From: Rhizobiales bacterium Ga0077525
GTDB lineage: Bacteria; Pseudomonadota; Alphaproteobacteria; Rhizobiales; Xanthobacteraceae
Direction of reading: 5' to 3'
Length of the DNA stretch: 54,886 nt
Assembly: GCA_001464835.1 (NCBI GenBank)
Contig: LNDS01000005.1
Location: forward strand, 1-54,886
Shown here: positions 1 through 7,630 of the stretch, one piece after another
How positions within the stretch are numbered: position 1 is the first letter of the stretch
Layout of the letters: each line of letters begins with the position of its first letter
Translations under genes and position numbers: made by a program
Notes under the pieces: model-generated
Databases searched by the model: none
The model's input: only the letters and a program-made list of their open reading frames with translations
What the model was told of the DNA's origin: nothing

Positions 1-17
1 AGGGGAAGAAAGCGAGC

Positions 18-66
18 GGGCCGTCGCCCTTCGAGGCGCGCAAGTGCGCGCACCTCAGGGTGACGG
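18..66. repeat. Partial intergenic palindromic repeat (copy cut by window edge)
   Basis: The segment carries the same right-hand arm (cgtcgcccttcgaggc, then cacctcagggtgacgg) as the complete element near 29.8 kb, so it is one copy of a dispersed repeat. It lies just downstream of the broken FAA-hydrolase gene. No function can be assigned. Confidence 0.6.
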
Positions 67-87
67 CTAACTTGCCCGCCTCTCGGC

Positions 88-898
88 CTAATACTTCCCC
101 GGCACGATCTTCTGCCGCTGTTCGCCGAGCTTCTCGATGCCGAGCGTGACGATGTCGCCGGCCTTGAGGAACTGCGGCGGCTTCATGCCGAGGCCGACGC
201 CCGGCGGCGTGCCGGTGATGATGATGTCGCCCGGCTCCATGACGAAGAACTGCGAGCAGTACCAGACGATGTGCTCGCACGAGAAGATCATCGTCTTGGT
301 GTTGCCGCGCTGGCGCTTCTCGCCATTGACGTCGAGCCACATGTCGAGGTTCTGCGGGTCCTTGACCTCGTCCTTGGTGACCAGCCACGGGCCGATGGGC
401 CCGAAGGTCTCGCAGCCTTTGCCCTTGTTCCACTGGCCGCCGGACGAAGTAGCCGGCGATCGCGGCCTTGGTGTTTTCCTTGGTCAGGTAGCGCGCGCGC
501 TTGCCGATGACGATGCCGATCTCGATTTCCCAGTCGAGCTTGAGCGAGTCCTTCGGGATCATGGTGTCGTCGTTCGGGCCGCAGATCGAGGTCGGCGCCT
601 TGTTGAAGATGATCGGCTCCTTCGGGATCGGCATGCCGGCTTCCGCGGCGTGGTCGGAATAGTTCAGGCCGATGGCGATGAAGTTGCGCACATTGCCGAC
701 GCAGGGGCCGAGCCGCGGCTTGCCGGGCACCGGCTTCATGCGCTTGAGGTTGGCCTTCTTGATCTTGGCGAGGCCGCCGGAGGCGAGCATTTCGCCGTCG
801 ATGTCCTTGACGATCCGGGACAGGTCGCGGATCTTGCCGTCCTCTCCGATGATGCCGGGCTTTTCGCGGCCGGGTGCGCCGTAGCGGACGAGCTTCAT
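88..898 (-). pseudogene. Frameshifted fumarylacetoacetate hydrolase-family gene
   Basis: The start at 898 reads MKLVRYGAPGREKPGIIGED and continues with the FAH-family core (GLNYSDHAAEAG, then WEIEIGIVIGKRAR with the metal-binding ExE) to about position 443. The product then changes frame: the rest (NKGKGCETFGPIGPW, ITGTPPGVGLG) is in another minus-strand frame ending at 88. Compared with the family from memory, the segment between GYFV and GGQW, which holds the NDVSERE-type motif with the metal-ligand Asp, is missing, a loss of roughly 38 nt that is not a multiple of three. FAH-family enzymes hydrolyse or decarboxylate acylpyruvate-like compounds. As written the gene cannot make an active enzyme; an assembly error at the junction is the alternative. 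Confidence 0.85.
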
Positions 899-1102
899 GA
901 CGTTTAACTCCCTCGGATAATTTTTGTTGTGTGACGGACGTGCGGCAGGTCGCGGCGAATATGCGACGGCGAAGGGGCCAGGAGCAAGGGGAGGTATTAC
1001 GCAACCTCGCCATGCACCCGGACGGCGGTATTATGGGGTTTTTCTGGGCAAATCCAACGAAGCTTGGTTGTAAATCGTGGGCGTGCGCGGCATATAACCA
1101 AA

Positions 1103-1276
1103 ATGCTGGACGCCGCGTATTTCCTTGAGAAAGCTGAACAATGCTTTCGCCTCACTGCCACTGAAGGCCTTGACCCTACGGTCGCGGAAGAACTGCGCGA
1201 CATGGGCCACGAGTTCATGAGCAAGGCGGTTTATATCGACACTTTGCGCAGCCGGGCCCGTCCGCCCAGGAACTGA
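1103..1276 (+). CDS. Small conserved-type hypothetical protein
   Basis: A 57-residue product beginning MLDAAYFLEKAEQCFRLTAT and continuing through ELRDMGHEFMSKAVYIDT. The start at 1103 was chosen over the earlier in-frame codon at 1064 because the pattern starting with (M)DAAYFLEKAEQC is, as I recall, that of small unannotated proteins in Bradyrhizobium relatives. It looks like a single amphipathic helical hairpin without signal peptide or membrane segment. It stands alone between two minus-strand genes. Function unknown. Confidence 0.65.
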   Translation: MLDAAYFLEKAEQCFRLTATEGLDPTVAEELRDMGHEFMSKAVYIDTLRSRARPPRN

Positions 1277-1289
1277 CGCGCGCGCGGCG

Positions 1290-1508
1290 CTACTTCTCGG
1301 CTTTGAGCTTGTACAACTGAAAGCCGTTGTCGGCGATCGACTTCTCGATCACGTCGCGGCTGAGATTGTTCGGCGGCGCCATGTCGGGCTTGACCACGCC
1401 GACGGCGTGCCACGGGCGGAATTTGGCCGGCAGATTGAGGCCGCCTTTGTCGCCGGAAAAGGCGCGCAGCTCGCGGTTGCTTTCCGACTTGAAGATAAAG
1501 ATGTTCAT
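1290..1508 (-). CDS. Small hypothetical protein (72 aa)
   Basis: The product starts MNIFIFKSESNRELRAFSGD and ends GFQLYKLKAEK. An in-frame extension to 1565 would add a hydrophobic leader (MFVFLLLASSGC), but the internal Met at 1508 gives the compact, balanced protein and is preferred. No membrane segment, Cys motif or known domain is visible. It converges on the small gene at 1103-1276, with 13 nt between the stops. Function unknown; the length and lack of stops alone are weak support, the ordered charge pattern adds some. Confidence 0.5.
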   Translation of the reverse strand: MNIFIFKSESNRELRAFSGDKGGLNLPAKFRPWHAVGVVKPDMAPPNNLSRDVIEKSIADNGFQLYKLKAEK

Positions 1509-1625
1509 CAAACGTCTTTCCGCGGACATGCATCCGCTTGAGGCCAGCAACAAGAAAACAAACAAATCGAAGAGATCGGTCTATTCAAAAATCGCTTGTG
1601 TAAATTGATATATAGGCCTTATGCG

Positions 1626-1652
1626 CGATACCTACAAGCGAGGCGGTATCAG
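1626..1652. promoter_or_regulatory. Inverted repeat GATACC/GGTATC in a 275-nt intergenic gap
   Basis: Between the small genes at 1508 and 1784 lies an AT-richer stretch with the 6-bp inverted repeat GATACC...GGTATC and the AT run ttgatatatagg just before it. It could be an operator or promoter for either divergent gene. This is pattern only. Confidence 0.2.
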
Positions 1653-1783
1653 ACGCGCCGCGTCGATTAAGCGAACTTAATCGGCAATGTATCCACAGAG
1701 GCTATATCGCCCGGCGTTCAAAGCGCGCATGGTGATTCTCCAATCAGAAAACTGAGAGCAGGCCAAGCCTGCGTGGATGTGGC

Positions 1784-2029
1784 ATGACGATACCCTATGT
1801 TCAGCACTTCGACGCCAATCTGCCGTCGGTCGCCGCACCCGTGCGCATCACCTCGATCTACGACGCGCAGATCTTCACCCGGCGCTGGGTGATCCGCGAC
1901 AAGGACCGCAATCTCAAGACTCTGTTGCGCAAGCTCGAGAAGGCCAATAGCGGCGCCTCGATCGACGAGGCCATGGTCGACTTCAAACAGGCGCTGTCGG
2001 CGCGCGCCCTGCTGACGGCGAAGCCTTAG
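1784..2029 (+). CDS. Small hypothetical protein (81 aa)
   Basis: The product begins MTIPYVQHFDANLPSVAAPV, has a basic centre (RRWVIRDKDRNLKTLLRKLEK) and a helical C-terminus (EAMVDFKQALSARALL). It is soluble, with no signal peptide or Cys motif. I recall similar short proteins in Rhizobiales genomes but no function. It is upstream of the FadL-type gene on the same strand but 228 nt away with a likely promoter between, so co-transcription is unlikely. Confidence 0.65.
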   Translation: MTIPYVQHFDANLPSVAAPVRITSIYDAQIFTRRWVIRDKDRNLKTLLRKLEKANSGASIDEAMVDFKQALSARALLTAKP

Positions 2030-2063
2030 GCCGGCCGGCCATAATCCGTTGAATCGCAAGAAT

Positions 2064-2129
2064 TTATGACAGCTTTGTCCGATTGGACCGGCTGTGACGG
2101 GAATGCCACACATTCCCAAAATGTCATAA
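2064..2129. promoter_or_regulatory. Nested inverted repeats upstream of the FadL-type gene
   Basis: Two perfect inverted repeats are visible: TTATGACA (2064-2071) with TGTCATAA (2122-2129), and inside it GGGAATG (2099-2105) with CATTCCC (2111-2117). They sit 130-190 nt before the ATG at 2258. They could be regulator binding sites; the TGTCATAAAAC run also resembles half a Pho box. No regulator can be named with confidence. Confidence 0.3.
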
Positions 2130-2257
2130 AACGCGCGCCGCAAGTGTGATCTTGCCGCGACTCCGCGTTGCGAGCCGCCCCAAGAGTCGGCACGATATGC
2201 CCATCAATGCGCCACAAAGCTCGACGGCGCGGCAAGTTTAAGTAAAGGGGACGGGAC

Positions 2258-3562
2258 ATGGTTCGGGGGCGCGTCAAATCAATTTTGCTCGGTTGCACGA
2301 GCGCAGCAGTTCTCTTCGCGGCGACAACAGCGGCCAATGCCGGCGGTTTCGCCATTCGCGAGCAGAGCGCTTACGGCCAGGGCTCGTCCTTTGCTGGCAT
2401 CGCCGCCGGCGGCGCGCTGTCGTCGATGTTCTGGAATCCGGCGACGATGACGCAGTTCAACGGCATGAACCTCGAACTGAGCGCCTCGGCCATCCTGCCC
2501 TATGCCGAGCAAAAGAACGCCGCCGGCACCACGGTGGTCAACAACAGCGGCGAAGCCGCTGTCGTGCCGTCGAACTATTTCTCCTATCAGGTCAACGACA
2601 AGTTGTGGGTCGGCATGGCGGTGAATGCGCCCTTCGGCCTCGGCGTGAATTTCCCGGCGGTCTGGGGCGGCACCGGCCGTTTCTACGCGCAGGACTCGAA
2701 CGCCGCGACCTACAACTTCAATCCCAACATCGCCTACAAGATCAACGACTGGGTCAGCGTCGCCATCGGCTTGCAGGCGCAATACATGTGGGTGAACTAT
2801 CAGCAGTTCAACGCGATCGCGGCGAGCAATTTCACGCTCAACGGCACCGGCTGGGGCTGGGGCTTTACGGCCGGCGTCACCATTACCCCGACCGCCAGCA
2901 CCACGATCGGCATCGGCTATCGCTCGGCCATCAATAACAAAATCAGCGGCACGCTTTCCAACGGCGCCGGCGCCAGCACCAACGGTCCGATCAACACCAC
3001 CGTCAATCTGCCGGACACTTTGACCATCGGTTTGCGTCAGGGCCTGACCGATCGCTTGACCTTGCTCGCCGGCTACGAGTTCGCGAACTGGAGCCGCATC
3101 GGCACTTCGACCGTTTACCAGGGAAGCGGCGCGGCGGCACTCGGTCCGACAGGCGCACCGATCACGTTGCCGTTCCAATACAGCGACGGTCATTTCTATT
3201 CGATCGGCGCCGAGTACAAGCTCGATCCGGCGTGGACCATCCGCGCCGGCTTCGCCTTCGAAAAGAGCCCGGTCACCGACGCCGTCCGTACGCCGCGCCT
3301 GCCGGACAACGATCGCAACTGGTACTCGGCGGGCTTCTCGTACAAGCCGGCCCATTTCGCCGGGCTGACCGTCGATGTCGGCTACTCGTTCATCGACGTG
3401 AAAAACACGCCGATCAACGTCGTCGCGGGCAACCCCTGGTTCAACGGCCTCGTCGGCCCCTATACCGGTTCGGTCGATACCCACATCCACATCATCTCGG
3501 CCGGTGTGCGCTATAAGTTCGGCGCCGAGCCGGCTCGCGTGAAGCAGGTTTACACCAAATAA
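2258..3562 (+). CDS. OMPP1/FadL/TodX-family outer membrane transport protein
   Basis: A 434-residue protein with a Sec signal peptide (MVRGRVKSILLGCTSAAVLF..., cleavage near ANAGGFAIREQS). The mature start GGFAIREQSAYGQGSSFAG and the following SSMFWNPATMTQFNG are the N-terminal hallmark of FadL-type channels (plug domain with the NPA motif). The rest alternates short amphipathic strands and ends VRYKFG, as in a 14-strand beta barrel. Members take up hydrophobic compounds such as long-chain fatty acids or aromatics across the outer membrane; the substrate here cannot be told. A good Shine-Dalgarno (aaagggga) precedes the ATG, and a strong terminator follows at 3591. It is monocistronic. Confidence 0.93.
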   Translation: MVRGRVKSILLGCTSAAVLFAATTAANAGGFAIREQSAYGQGSSFAGIAAGGALSSMFWNPATMTQFNGMNLELSASAILPYAEQKNAAGTTVVNNSGEAAVVPSNYFSYQVNDKLWVGMAVNAPFGLGVNFPAVWGGTGRFYAQDSNAATYNFNPNIAYKINDWVSVAIGLQAQYMWVNYQQFNAIAASNFTLNGTGWGWGFTAGVTITPTASTTIGIGYRSAINNKISGTLSNGAGASTNGPINTTVNLPDTLTIGLRQGLTDRLTLLAGYEFANWSRIGTSTVYQGSGAAALGPTGAPITLPFQYSDGHFYSIGAEYKLDPAWTIRAGFAFEKSPVTDAVRTPRLPDNDRNWYSAGFSYKPAHFAGLTVDVGYSFIDVKNTPINVVAGNPWFNGLVGPYTGSVDTHIHIISAGVRYKFGAEPARVKQVYTK

Positions 3563-3590
3563 GCCTTCGACACTGCGACGGATTAAGAAA

Positions 3591-3618
3591 AAGGCCGGCG
3601 GTGACGCCGGCCTTTTTT
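3591..3618 (+). terminator. Rho-independent terminator after the FadL-type gene
   Basis: A perfect 10-bp stem (aaggccggcg / cgccggcctt) with loop gtga and a run of T, 28 nt after the stop codon. The A-run on the other side lets it also serve the convergent SDR gene. Confidence 0.9.
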
Positions 3619-3658
3619 AATGTTGCGTGGGTAGTTGCTGCGTGCGCGCGGCGCGCCT

Positions 3659-4438
3659 CTAGAACGCGCCGGGAAAGGCGCCGCCGTCGATCAACAGATT
3701 CTGCCCGGTGATGTAGCTCGCCTGCGCCGAGCACAGGAACGCGCAGGCCGCGCCGAACTCGGCCGGATCGCCGAAGCGTTTGGCCGGAATGGTATTGATG
3801 CGGTCGGCGGCGACCTGGGTGATGTTCTTGCCGGTCTTCTCCGCCGTCTTGGTCAGGCCGCCGCGTAGGCGGTCGGTGTCGAACGCGCCGGGCAGGATCG
3901 AGTTGATGGTAACGTTCTTGTCGGCGACGGTGCGCGCCACGCCGGCCAGGAACGAGGTCAGTCCGGCGCGCGCGCCCGACGACAGATCGAGGCCGGGGAT
4001 CGGCGCCTTCACCGAACTCGACGTGATGTTGACGATGCGGCCGAACTTGCGCTGCGCCATGTGGTCGATGACCTTCTGCGTCAGTTCGATCGCCACCACC
4101 ATGTTGGCGATGACGCCGTCGATCATCATCTCCCGATTGAGTTCGCGAAAGTCGCGCAGCGGCGGGCCGCCGTTGTTGTTGACCAGAATGTCCGGCCGCG
4201 GGCAGGCGGCAAACAGCGCCTTCTGGCCTTCCGGCGTCGATACGTCGGCGATGACAGGGATGATCCTGGCGCCGGTGATGCTGGCCAGTTCGGCGGCGGT
4301 GGCGTTGAGTGTCTTGGAATCGCGACCGTTGATGACGACTTCACAGCCGGCCTCGGCCAGAGCGCGGGCACAGGCCTTGCCCAAGCCCCGGCTCGACGCA
4401 CAGACGATGGCCTTGCGGCCGGCGATACCCAGATCCAT
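3659..4438 (-). CDS. SDR-family oxidoreductase, atypical active site
   Basis: A 259-residue short-chain dehydrogenase/reductase. It has the N-terminal dinucleotide motif (CASSRGLGKACARALAEAGC), the NNGGPP counterpart of NNAG, the catalytic-type Ser in VNITSSSVKAPIP, and the C-terminal QNLLIDGGAFPGAF typical of FabG-like enzymes. Where classical SDRs have Tyr-x-x-x-Lys, this protein reads SSGARAGL, so both catalytic residues are absent. I recall this Gly-Ala-Arg variant in a set of SDRs annotated as 3-oxoacyl-ACP reductase. Whether it is an active reductase is open. The start at 4438 has an AGAGGA Shine-Dalgarno; upstream in-frame sequence is repeat DNA. Confidence 0.9.
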   Translation of the reverse strand: MDLGIAGRKAIVCASSRGLGKACARALAEAGCEVVINGRDSKTLNATAAELASITGARIIPVIADVSTPEGQKALFAACPRPDILVNNNGGPPLRDFRELNREMMIDGVIANMVVAIELTQKVIDHMAQRKFGRIVNITSSSVKAPIPGLDLSSGARAGLTSFLAGVARTVADKNVTINSILPGAFDTDRLRGGLTKTAEKTGKNITQVAADRINTIPAKRFGDPAEFGAACAFLCSAQASYITGQNLLIDGGAFPGAF

Positions 4439-4516
4439 GGCGTGTCCTCTTTTTCTGAAAAAATTCGATTGTGACAAGAGTGTTAGGGCGTGGGGCGGAG
4501 GGGTCAAGGCTATCCT

Positions 4517-4621
4517 CGTCATTTCGGGACGGCCCGTGAGGGCCGGACCCGGAATCCAGATGCAAGAATGGAGAGGGCTTCTGGATTCCGGGTTCGCGCT
4601 TACGCGCGCCCCGGAATGACG
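4517..4621. repeat. Intergenic palindromic repeat (cgtcattccgg family)
   Basis: The outer ends are inverted copies of each other (cgtcatttcggga... and ...ccccggaatgacg), and the inner arms pair as well (acccggaatccaga / tctggattccgggt). A second copy of the same family lies at 30513-30613. Such elements are common between genes in Bradyrhizobium relatives. It separates the divergent SDR and methyltransferase genes. Confidence 0.85.
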
Positions 4622-4625
4622 CAAA

Positions 4626-4643
4626 GTGTCGCCTGACTGTCGC
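4626..4643 (+). promoter_or_regulatory. Candidate Pho box upstream of the pmtA-like gene
   Basis: GTGTCGC, 4 nt, CTGTCGC: two 7-bp direct repeats spaced exactly as in the PhoB consensus (CTGTCAT, 4 nt, CTGTCAT), matching it at 5 and 6 of 7 positions. It ends 54 nt before the ATG at 4698. The downstream genes resemble a phosphate-starvation lipid set, which makes the match more interesting, but GC-rich DNA can yield this by chance. Confidence 0.35.
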
Positions 4644-4697
4644 AGTCGCTTGCTAGTGCGAAGGCCTCAACGGGCGCTTCGATTCAAGGGCACAGCG

Positions 4698-5357
4698 ATG
4701 CAGCGCGATCCGGCCAAGGACGTCATGGAAAAAGCCTATGCCCGCTGGGCGCCGATTTACGACGTTTTGTGCGGACCGGTGTTCCTCAACGGCCGGCGCG
4801 CCGCGGCAAAGGCGGCGCAGAACGTCGGCGGCCGCATCCTTGAAATCGGCGTCGGCACCGGCCTGTCGTTCGACGATTACGACGCCTCGACCGAGATTAC
4901 CGGCATCGACATTTCCGAGCCGATGATCGCGCGGGCGCGCGAGCGCCTCGCCGGCGGGCGCTATCCTTACGTCAAGGACTTGCGGGTGATGGATGCGAGC
5001 CGCCTCGATTATTCCGATGCATCGTTCGACTGCGTGGTCGGCCAGTTCGTCATTACGCTCGTCGACAATCCCGAACAGGTGCTGAGCGAATGCGCGCGGG
5101 TGCTGCGGCCGGGCGGGCAGATCATTCTGGTCAATCATCTGTATTCGGAGCGTGGCATCGCGGCGGCGCTCGAGCGGCTGCTGGCGCAAAAGGCGCGCGG
5201 GCTCGGGCTGCGGCCGGAGTTTCCGTTTCACCGCTTGCAGGATTGGGCGCAGGCGCATGGCGGCGCGGAGCTGATCGAGCGGCGCAAGGTCAAGCCGTTC
5301 GGCTTTTATACGTTGGTGCGGTTCAGGCGTGCTGAAGCGCGCAGCGTGGCGGCGTAG
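4698..5357 (+). CDS. SAM-dependent methyltransferase, PmtA-like (phosphatidylethanolamine N-methyltransferase?)
   Basis: A 219-residue class I methyltransferase. The N-terminus YARWAPIYDVLCGPVF resembles Rhodobacter-type PmtA; SAM motif I is LEIGVGTG (48-55), followed by TGIDISEPM (motif II) and LRPGGQIILVNH (post-III). PmtA enzymes methylate phosphatidylethanolamine towards phosphatidylcholine at the inner membrane; length and layout fit, but other small-molecule methyltransferases share this fold. The start at 4698 follows aaggg; the longer reading from GTG 4626 runs back to the repeat edge and is less likely. It leads a same-strand group with a metallophosphoesterase and a glycosyltransferase, which supports a lipid role. 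Confidence 0.85.
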   Translation: MQRDPAKDVMEKAYARWAPIYDVLCGPVFLNGRRAAAKAAQNVGGRILEIGVGTGLSFDDYDASTEITGIDISEPMIARARERLAGGRYPYVKDLRVMDASRLDYSDASFDCVVGQFVITLVDNPEQVLSECARVLRPGGQIILVNHLYSERGIAAALERLLAQKARGLGLRPEFPFHRLQDWAQAHGGAELIERRKVKPFGFYTLVRFRRAEARSVAA

Positions 5358-5364
5358 CGTTTCT

Positions 5365-5420
5365 TGCCCCCACCCCCGACCCCTCCCCATCACGCGCACG
5401 TGCGCGCGGGGGAGGGGCGC
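5365..5420. repeat. GC-rich inverted repeat after the pmtA-like gene
   Basis: gacccctcccc and ggggaggggcg form an inverted repeat around a gcgcgcacgtgcgcgc centre. It may act as a terminator-like structure or be another dispersed repeat of the ctcccc/ggggag type seen at 16.4 kb. Confidence 0.45.
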
Positions 5421-5428
5421 AGCAAGCG

Positions 5429-5446
5429 ATGTCATAAAACCGCAAT
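5429..5446 (+). promoter_or_regulatory. Possible half Pho box upstream of the plcP-like gene
   Basis: TGTCATAAAAC (5430-5440) matches the first half and AT-rich spacer of a PhoB site, but the second half (cgcaat) does not fit. It lies 54-71 nt before the GTG start at 5500. The same 12-mer occurs at 2121 upstream of the FadL-type gene. Weak evidence alone. Confidence 0.22.
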
Positions 5447-5499
5447 GCGGAGCTGATAATGCAATCCGGCATGAAGAATGAACTGGAGAAAGGTGCGCC

Positions 5500-6297
5500 G
5501 TGACGGAGATCGTCCCGCGGCGCTTTCGCGCGCTTTTCATCTCCGACGTGCATCTCGGCACGCGCGGCTGCCAGGCCGACAGACTGCTCGATTTCCTCCG
5601 CCATCACGAAGCCGATGTGATCTATCTGGTCGGCGACATTGTCGATGGCTGGGCGTTGCGCTCAGGCTGGTACTGGCCGCAGCCGCATAACGACGTGGTG
5701 CAGAAGCTGTTGCGCCAGGCGCGTAAAGGTGCGCGGCTGATCTACATCCCCGGGAACCACGACGAATTCCTGCGCAATTATTACGGCACCCATTTCGGCG
5801 GCATCGAAGTGGTGGAGAACACCATTCACGAAACCGCCGATGGCAAGCGTTATCTCGTCGTGCATGGCGACATGTTCGACCTCATCGTGACGCAGGCACG
5901 CTGGCTGGCGCTGCTCGGCGACAAGGCCTACGACTTCGCCATCTCGATGAACCGCTTTTTCAATCTGCTGCTGCGCGTGTTCGGCCGGCCTTACTGGTCG
6001 CTGTCGAAATGGGCCAAGATGAAAGTGAAGAACGCGGTCAATTTCATCGGCGCTTTCGAGAAGGCGCTGGCGACCGAAGCCAAGCACCATCAGGTCGACG
6101 GCGTGATCTGCGGCCACATTCATACCGCGGCGCTGCATGACGATTTCGGCCTGCGCTACATCAATTGCGGCGACTGGGTCGAAAGCTGCACCGCGGCGGT
6201 CGAGAACATGGACGGCACGTTCGAGATCGTCACCTGGACGCGGTTGGAAGCACAGGCCGCGCCGGTGACTCCGCTGGCCCATCCGCAAGCCGCATGA
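5500..6297 (+). CDS. Metallophosphoesterase, PlcP-like phospholipase C or LpxH-type hydrolase
   Basis: A 265-residue calcineurin-fold enzyme with all metal-binding blocks: D16-x-H18 (ISDVHLG), D46 and D49 (VGDIVDG), GNHDE at 85-89, HGD at 122-124 and GHIHT at 205-209. The family is usually annotated as UDP-2,3-diacylglucosamine hydrolase, but the Sinorhizobium phospholipase PlcP, which strips phosphate head groups from membrane lipids under phosphate shortage, belongs to the same group. The adjacent GT4 glycosyltransferase and PmtA-like gene favour the PlcP reading. The start is GTG with ggagaaagg ahead of it. The C-terminal tail (after 250) is poorly ordered. LpxH-like lipid A function remains possible. 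Confidence 0.88.
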   Translation: MTEIVPRRFRALFISDVHLGTRGCQADRLLDFLRHHEADVIYLVGDIVDGWALRSGWYWPQPHNDVVQKLLRQARKGARLIYIPGNHDEFLRNYYGTHFGGIEVVENTIHETADGKRYLVVHGDMFDLIVTQARWLALLGDKAYDFAISMNRFFNLLLRVFGRPYWSLSKWAKMKVKNAVNFIGAFEKALATEAKHHQVDGVICGHIHTAALHDDFGLRYINCGDWVESCTAAVENMDGTFEIVTWTRLEAQAAPVTPLAHPQAA

Positions 6298-6404
6298 CCC
6301 TCATGGTGAGGAGCGTCGCGCAGCGGCGCGTCTCGAACCATGAGGCCGGAGACTCGCGGCCATCCTTCGAGACGCCGCGCTGCGCGCGGCTCCTCAGGAT
6401 GAGG
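6297..6404. repeat. Intergenic palindromic repeat (cctcat...gaggag family)
   Basis: Begins at the stop codon of the phosphoesterase gene: ctcatggtgaggagcg...gaaccatgag, then catccttcgagacg...ctcctcaggatgag, two nested inverted segments. Related in layout to the element at 29.8 kb. It lies in the 142-nt gap before the glycosyltransferase and may form a transcript hairpin between the two genes. Confidence 0.75.
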
Positions 6405-6439
6405 ATTCGATGCGCGGCCGTTCACATGAGAGAACACGT

Positions 6440-7576
6440 ATGAAAATTCTGGTCGCGACCGATGCCTGGCATCCGCAGGTCAACGGCGTGGTGCGGACCT
6501 TGTCGCAGGTCGCGCACGAGGCGCACGCGCTCGGCGCCGATCTGGAATTCCTCAGTCCGCAAGGCTTCTGGACCTTGCCGATGCCGGGCTATGCCGAAAT
6601 CCGCCTGGCGTTGACCGGCCCCGGCGATATCGAGCGCCGTCTCGACCAGACCCGCGCCGACTGCGTGCACATCGCCACCGAAGGGCCGATCGGTCACGCC
6701 GTGCGGCGCGTCTGCATCAAGCGCGGCATGCCGTTCACCACCAGCTTTCACACGCGCTTTCCCGATTATCTCGCCGAGCGCCTGCCGCTGCCGCAGCGCT
6801 GGACCACCGACCTGACCTGGGGCTGGCTGCGCCGCTTCCATGCGCAAAGCGCCGGGGTTTTGGCGGCGACGCCGACCTTGCAGCGCGAATTGACCGGGCG
6901 CGGATTTAAAAATGTGAAGCTGTGGTCGCGCGGCGTCGATGCGCAGTTGTTCAACCCCGCGCGCCGTGTGGACCTGATCGATGGCCGTGCTTTGCCGCGG
7001 CCGGTTTTTTTGACGGTCGGACGCGTTGCGGTCGAAAAAAATCTCGAAGAGTTTCTCAAGCTCGATCTGCCGGGCACTAGATTGATCGTCGGCGACGGCC
7101 CGGCCCGCGAGCACTTGTCGAAGGCCTATCCGGACGCCGTGTTCGTCGGTTCCAAGCAGGGCGCGGAACTGGCGGCGATCTATGCCTCGGCCGATGTCTT
7201 CGTATTTCCCAGCCGCACCGACACGTACGGTCTGGTGCTGCTCGAGGCATTGGCGAGCGGCGTGCCGGTGGCGGCGTTTCCGGCGACGGCGCCGCGCGAT
7301 GTCATTAGCCAAAATCTTCCTGGCGCTGCGCCGGTCGGGAGGCTCGATGAAGACTTGCGGCAAGCCTGTCTGGAAGCTTTGGAACTCGATCGTGCAACCT
7401 GCCGTGAATTCGCCGAGCGGCTGACGTGGCAGGCTTGTGCACAGACTTTCCTCGATCTCGTCACCGATGGCGCGCGCGCCTGGCGGGAAAAGCGAAACCG
7501 CAAAGAGCGGCTGAAGACGCTGTTTGCCACCGCCCGCGCCAGCGGACGGCGCGGCGGCAACAAGGCGGCAGCTTAG
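6440..7576 (+). CDS. GT4-family glycosyltransferase, Agt-like glycolipid synthase
   Basis: A 378-residue GT-B glycosyltransferase. The N-terminus MKILVATDAWHPQVNGVVRT is the signature of glycolipid and mannosyl transferases of family GT4; the mid part has TSFHTRFPDYLAERL and LWSRGVD, and the nucleotide-sugar motif is PSRTDTYGLVLLEALASGVP, with Asp in place of the first Glu of the usual E-x7-E. Relatives include the diacylglycerol glycosyltransferase Agt of Mesorhizobium/Agrobacterium, which makes phosphate-free glycolipids. Directly downstream of a PlcP-like gene this would use the diacylglycerol that PlcP releases. That pathway is inference; sugar and acceptor cannot be read. The C-terminus is Lys/Arg-rich and may bind membrane lipid head groups. 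Confidence 0.88.
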   Translation: MKILVATDAWHPQVNGVVRTLSQVAHEAHALGADLEFLSPQGFWTLPMPGYAEIRLALTGPGDIERRLDQTRADCVHIATEGPIGHAVRRVCIKRGMPFTTSFHTRFPDYLAERLPLPQRWTTDLTWGWLRRFHAQSAGVLAATPTLQRELTGRGFKNVKLWSRGVDAQLFNPARRVDLIDGRALPRPVFLTVGRVAVEKNLEEFLKLDLPGTRLIVGDGPAREHLSKAYPDAVFVGSKQGAELAAIYASADVFVFPSRTDTYGLVLLEALASGVPVAAFPATAPRDVISQNLPGAAPVGRLDEDLRQACLEALELDRATCREFAERLTWQACAQTFLDLVTDGARAWREKRNRKERLKTLFATARASGRRGGNKAAA

Positions 7577-7630
7577 CGCGGCTGTTTTTGCGCCTTGCGG
7601 CGCGCTCGCCTCCGGCGCTAACCTCGCCGC

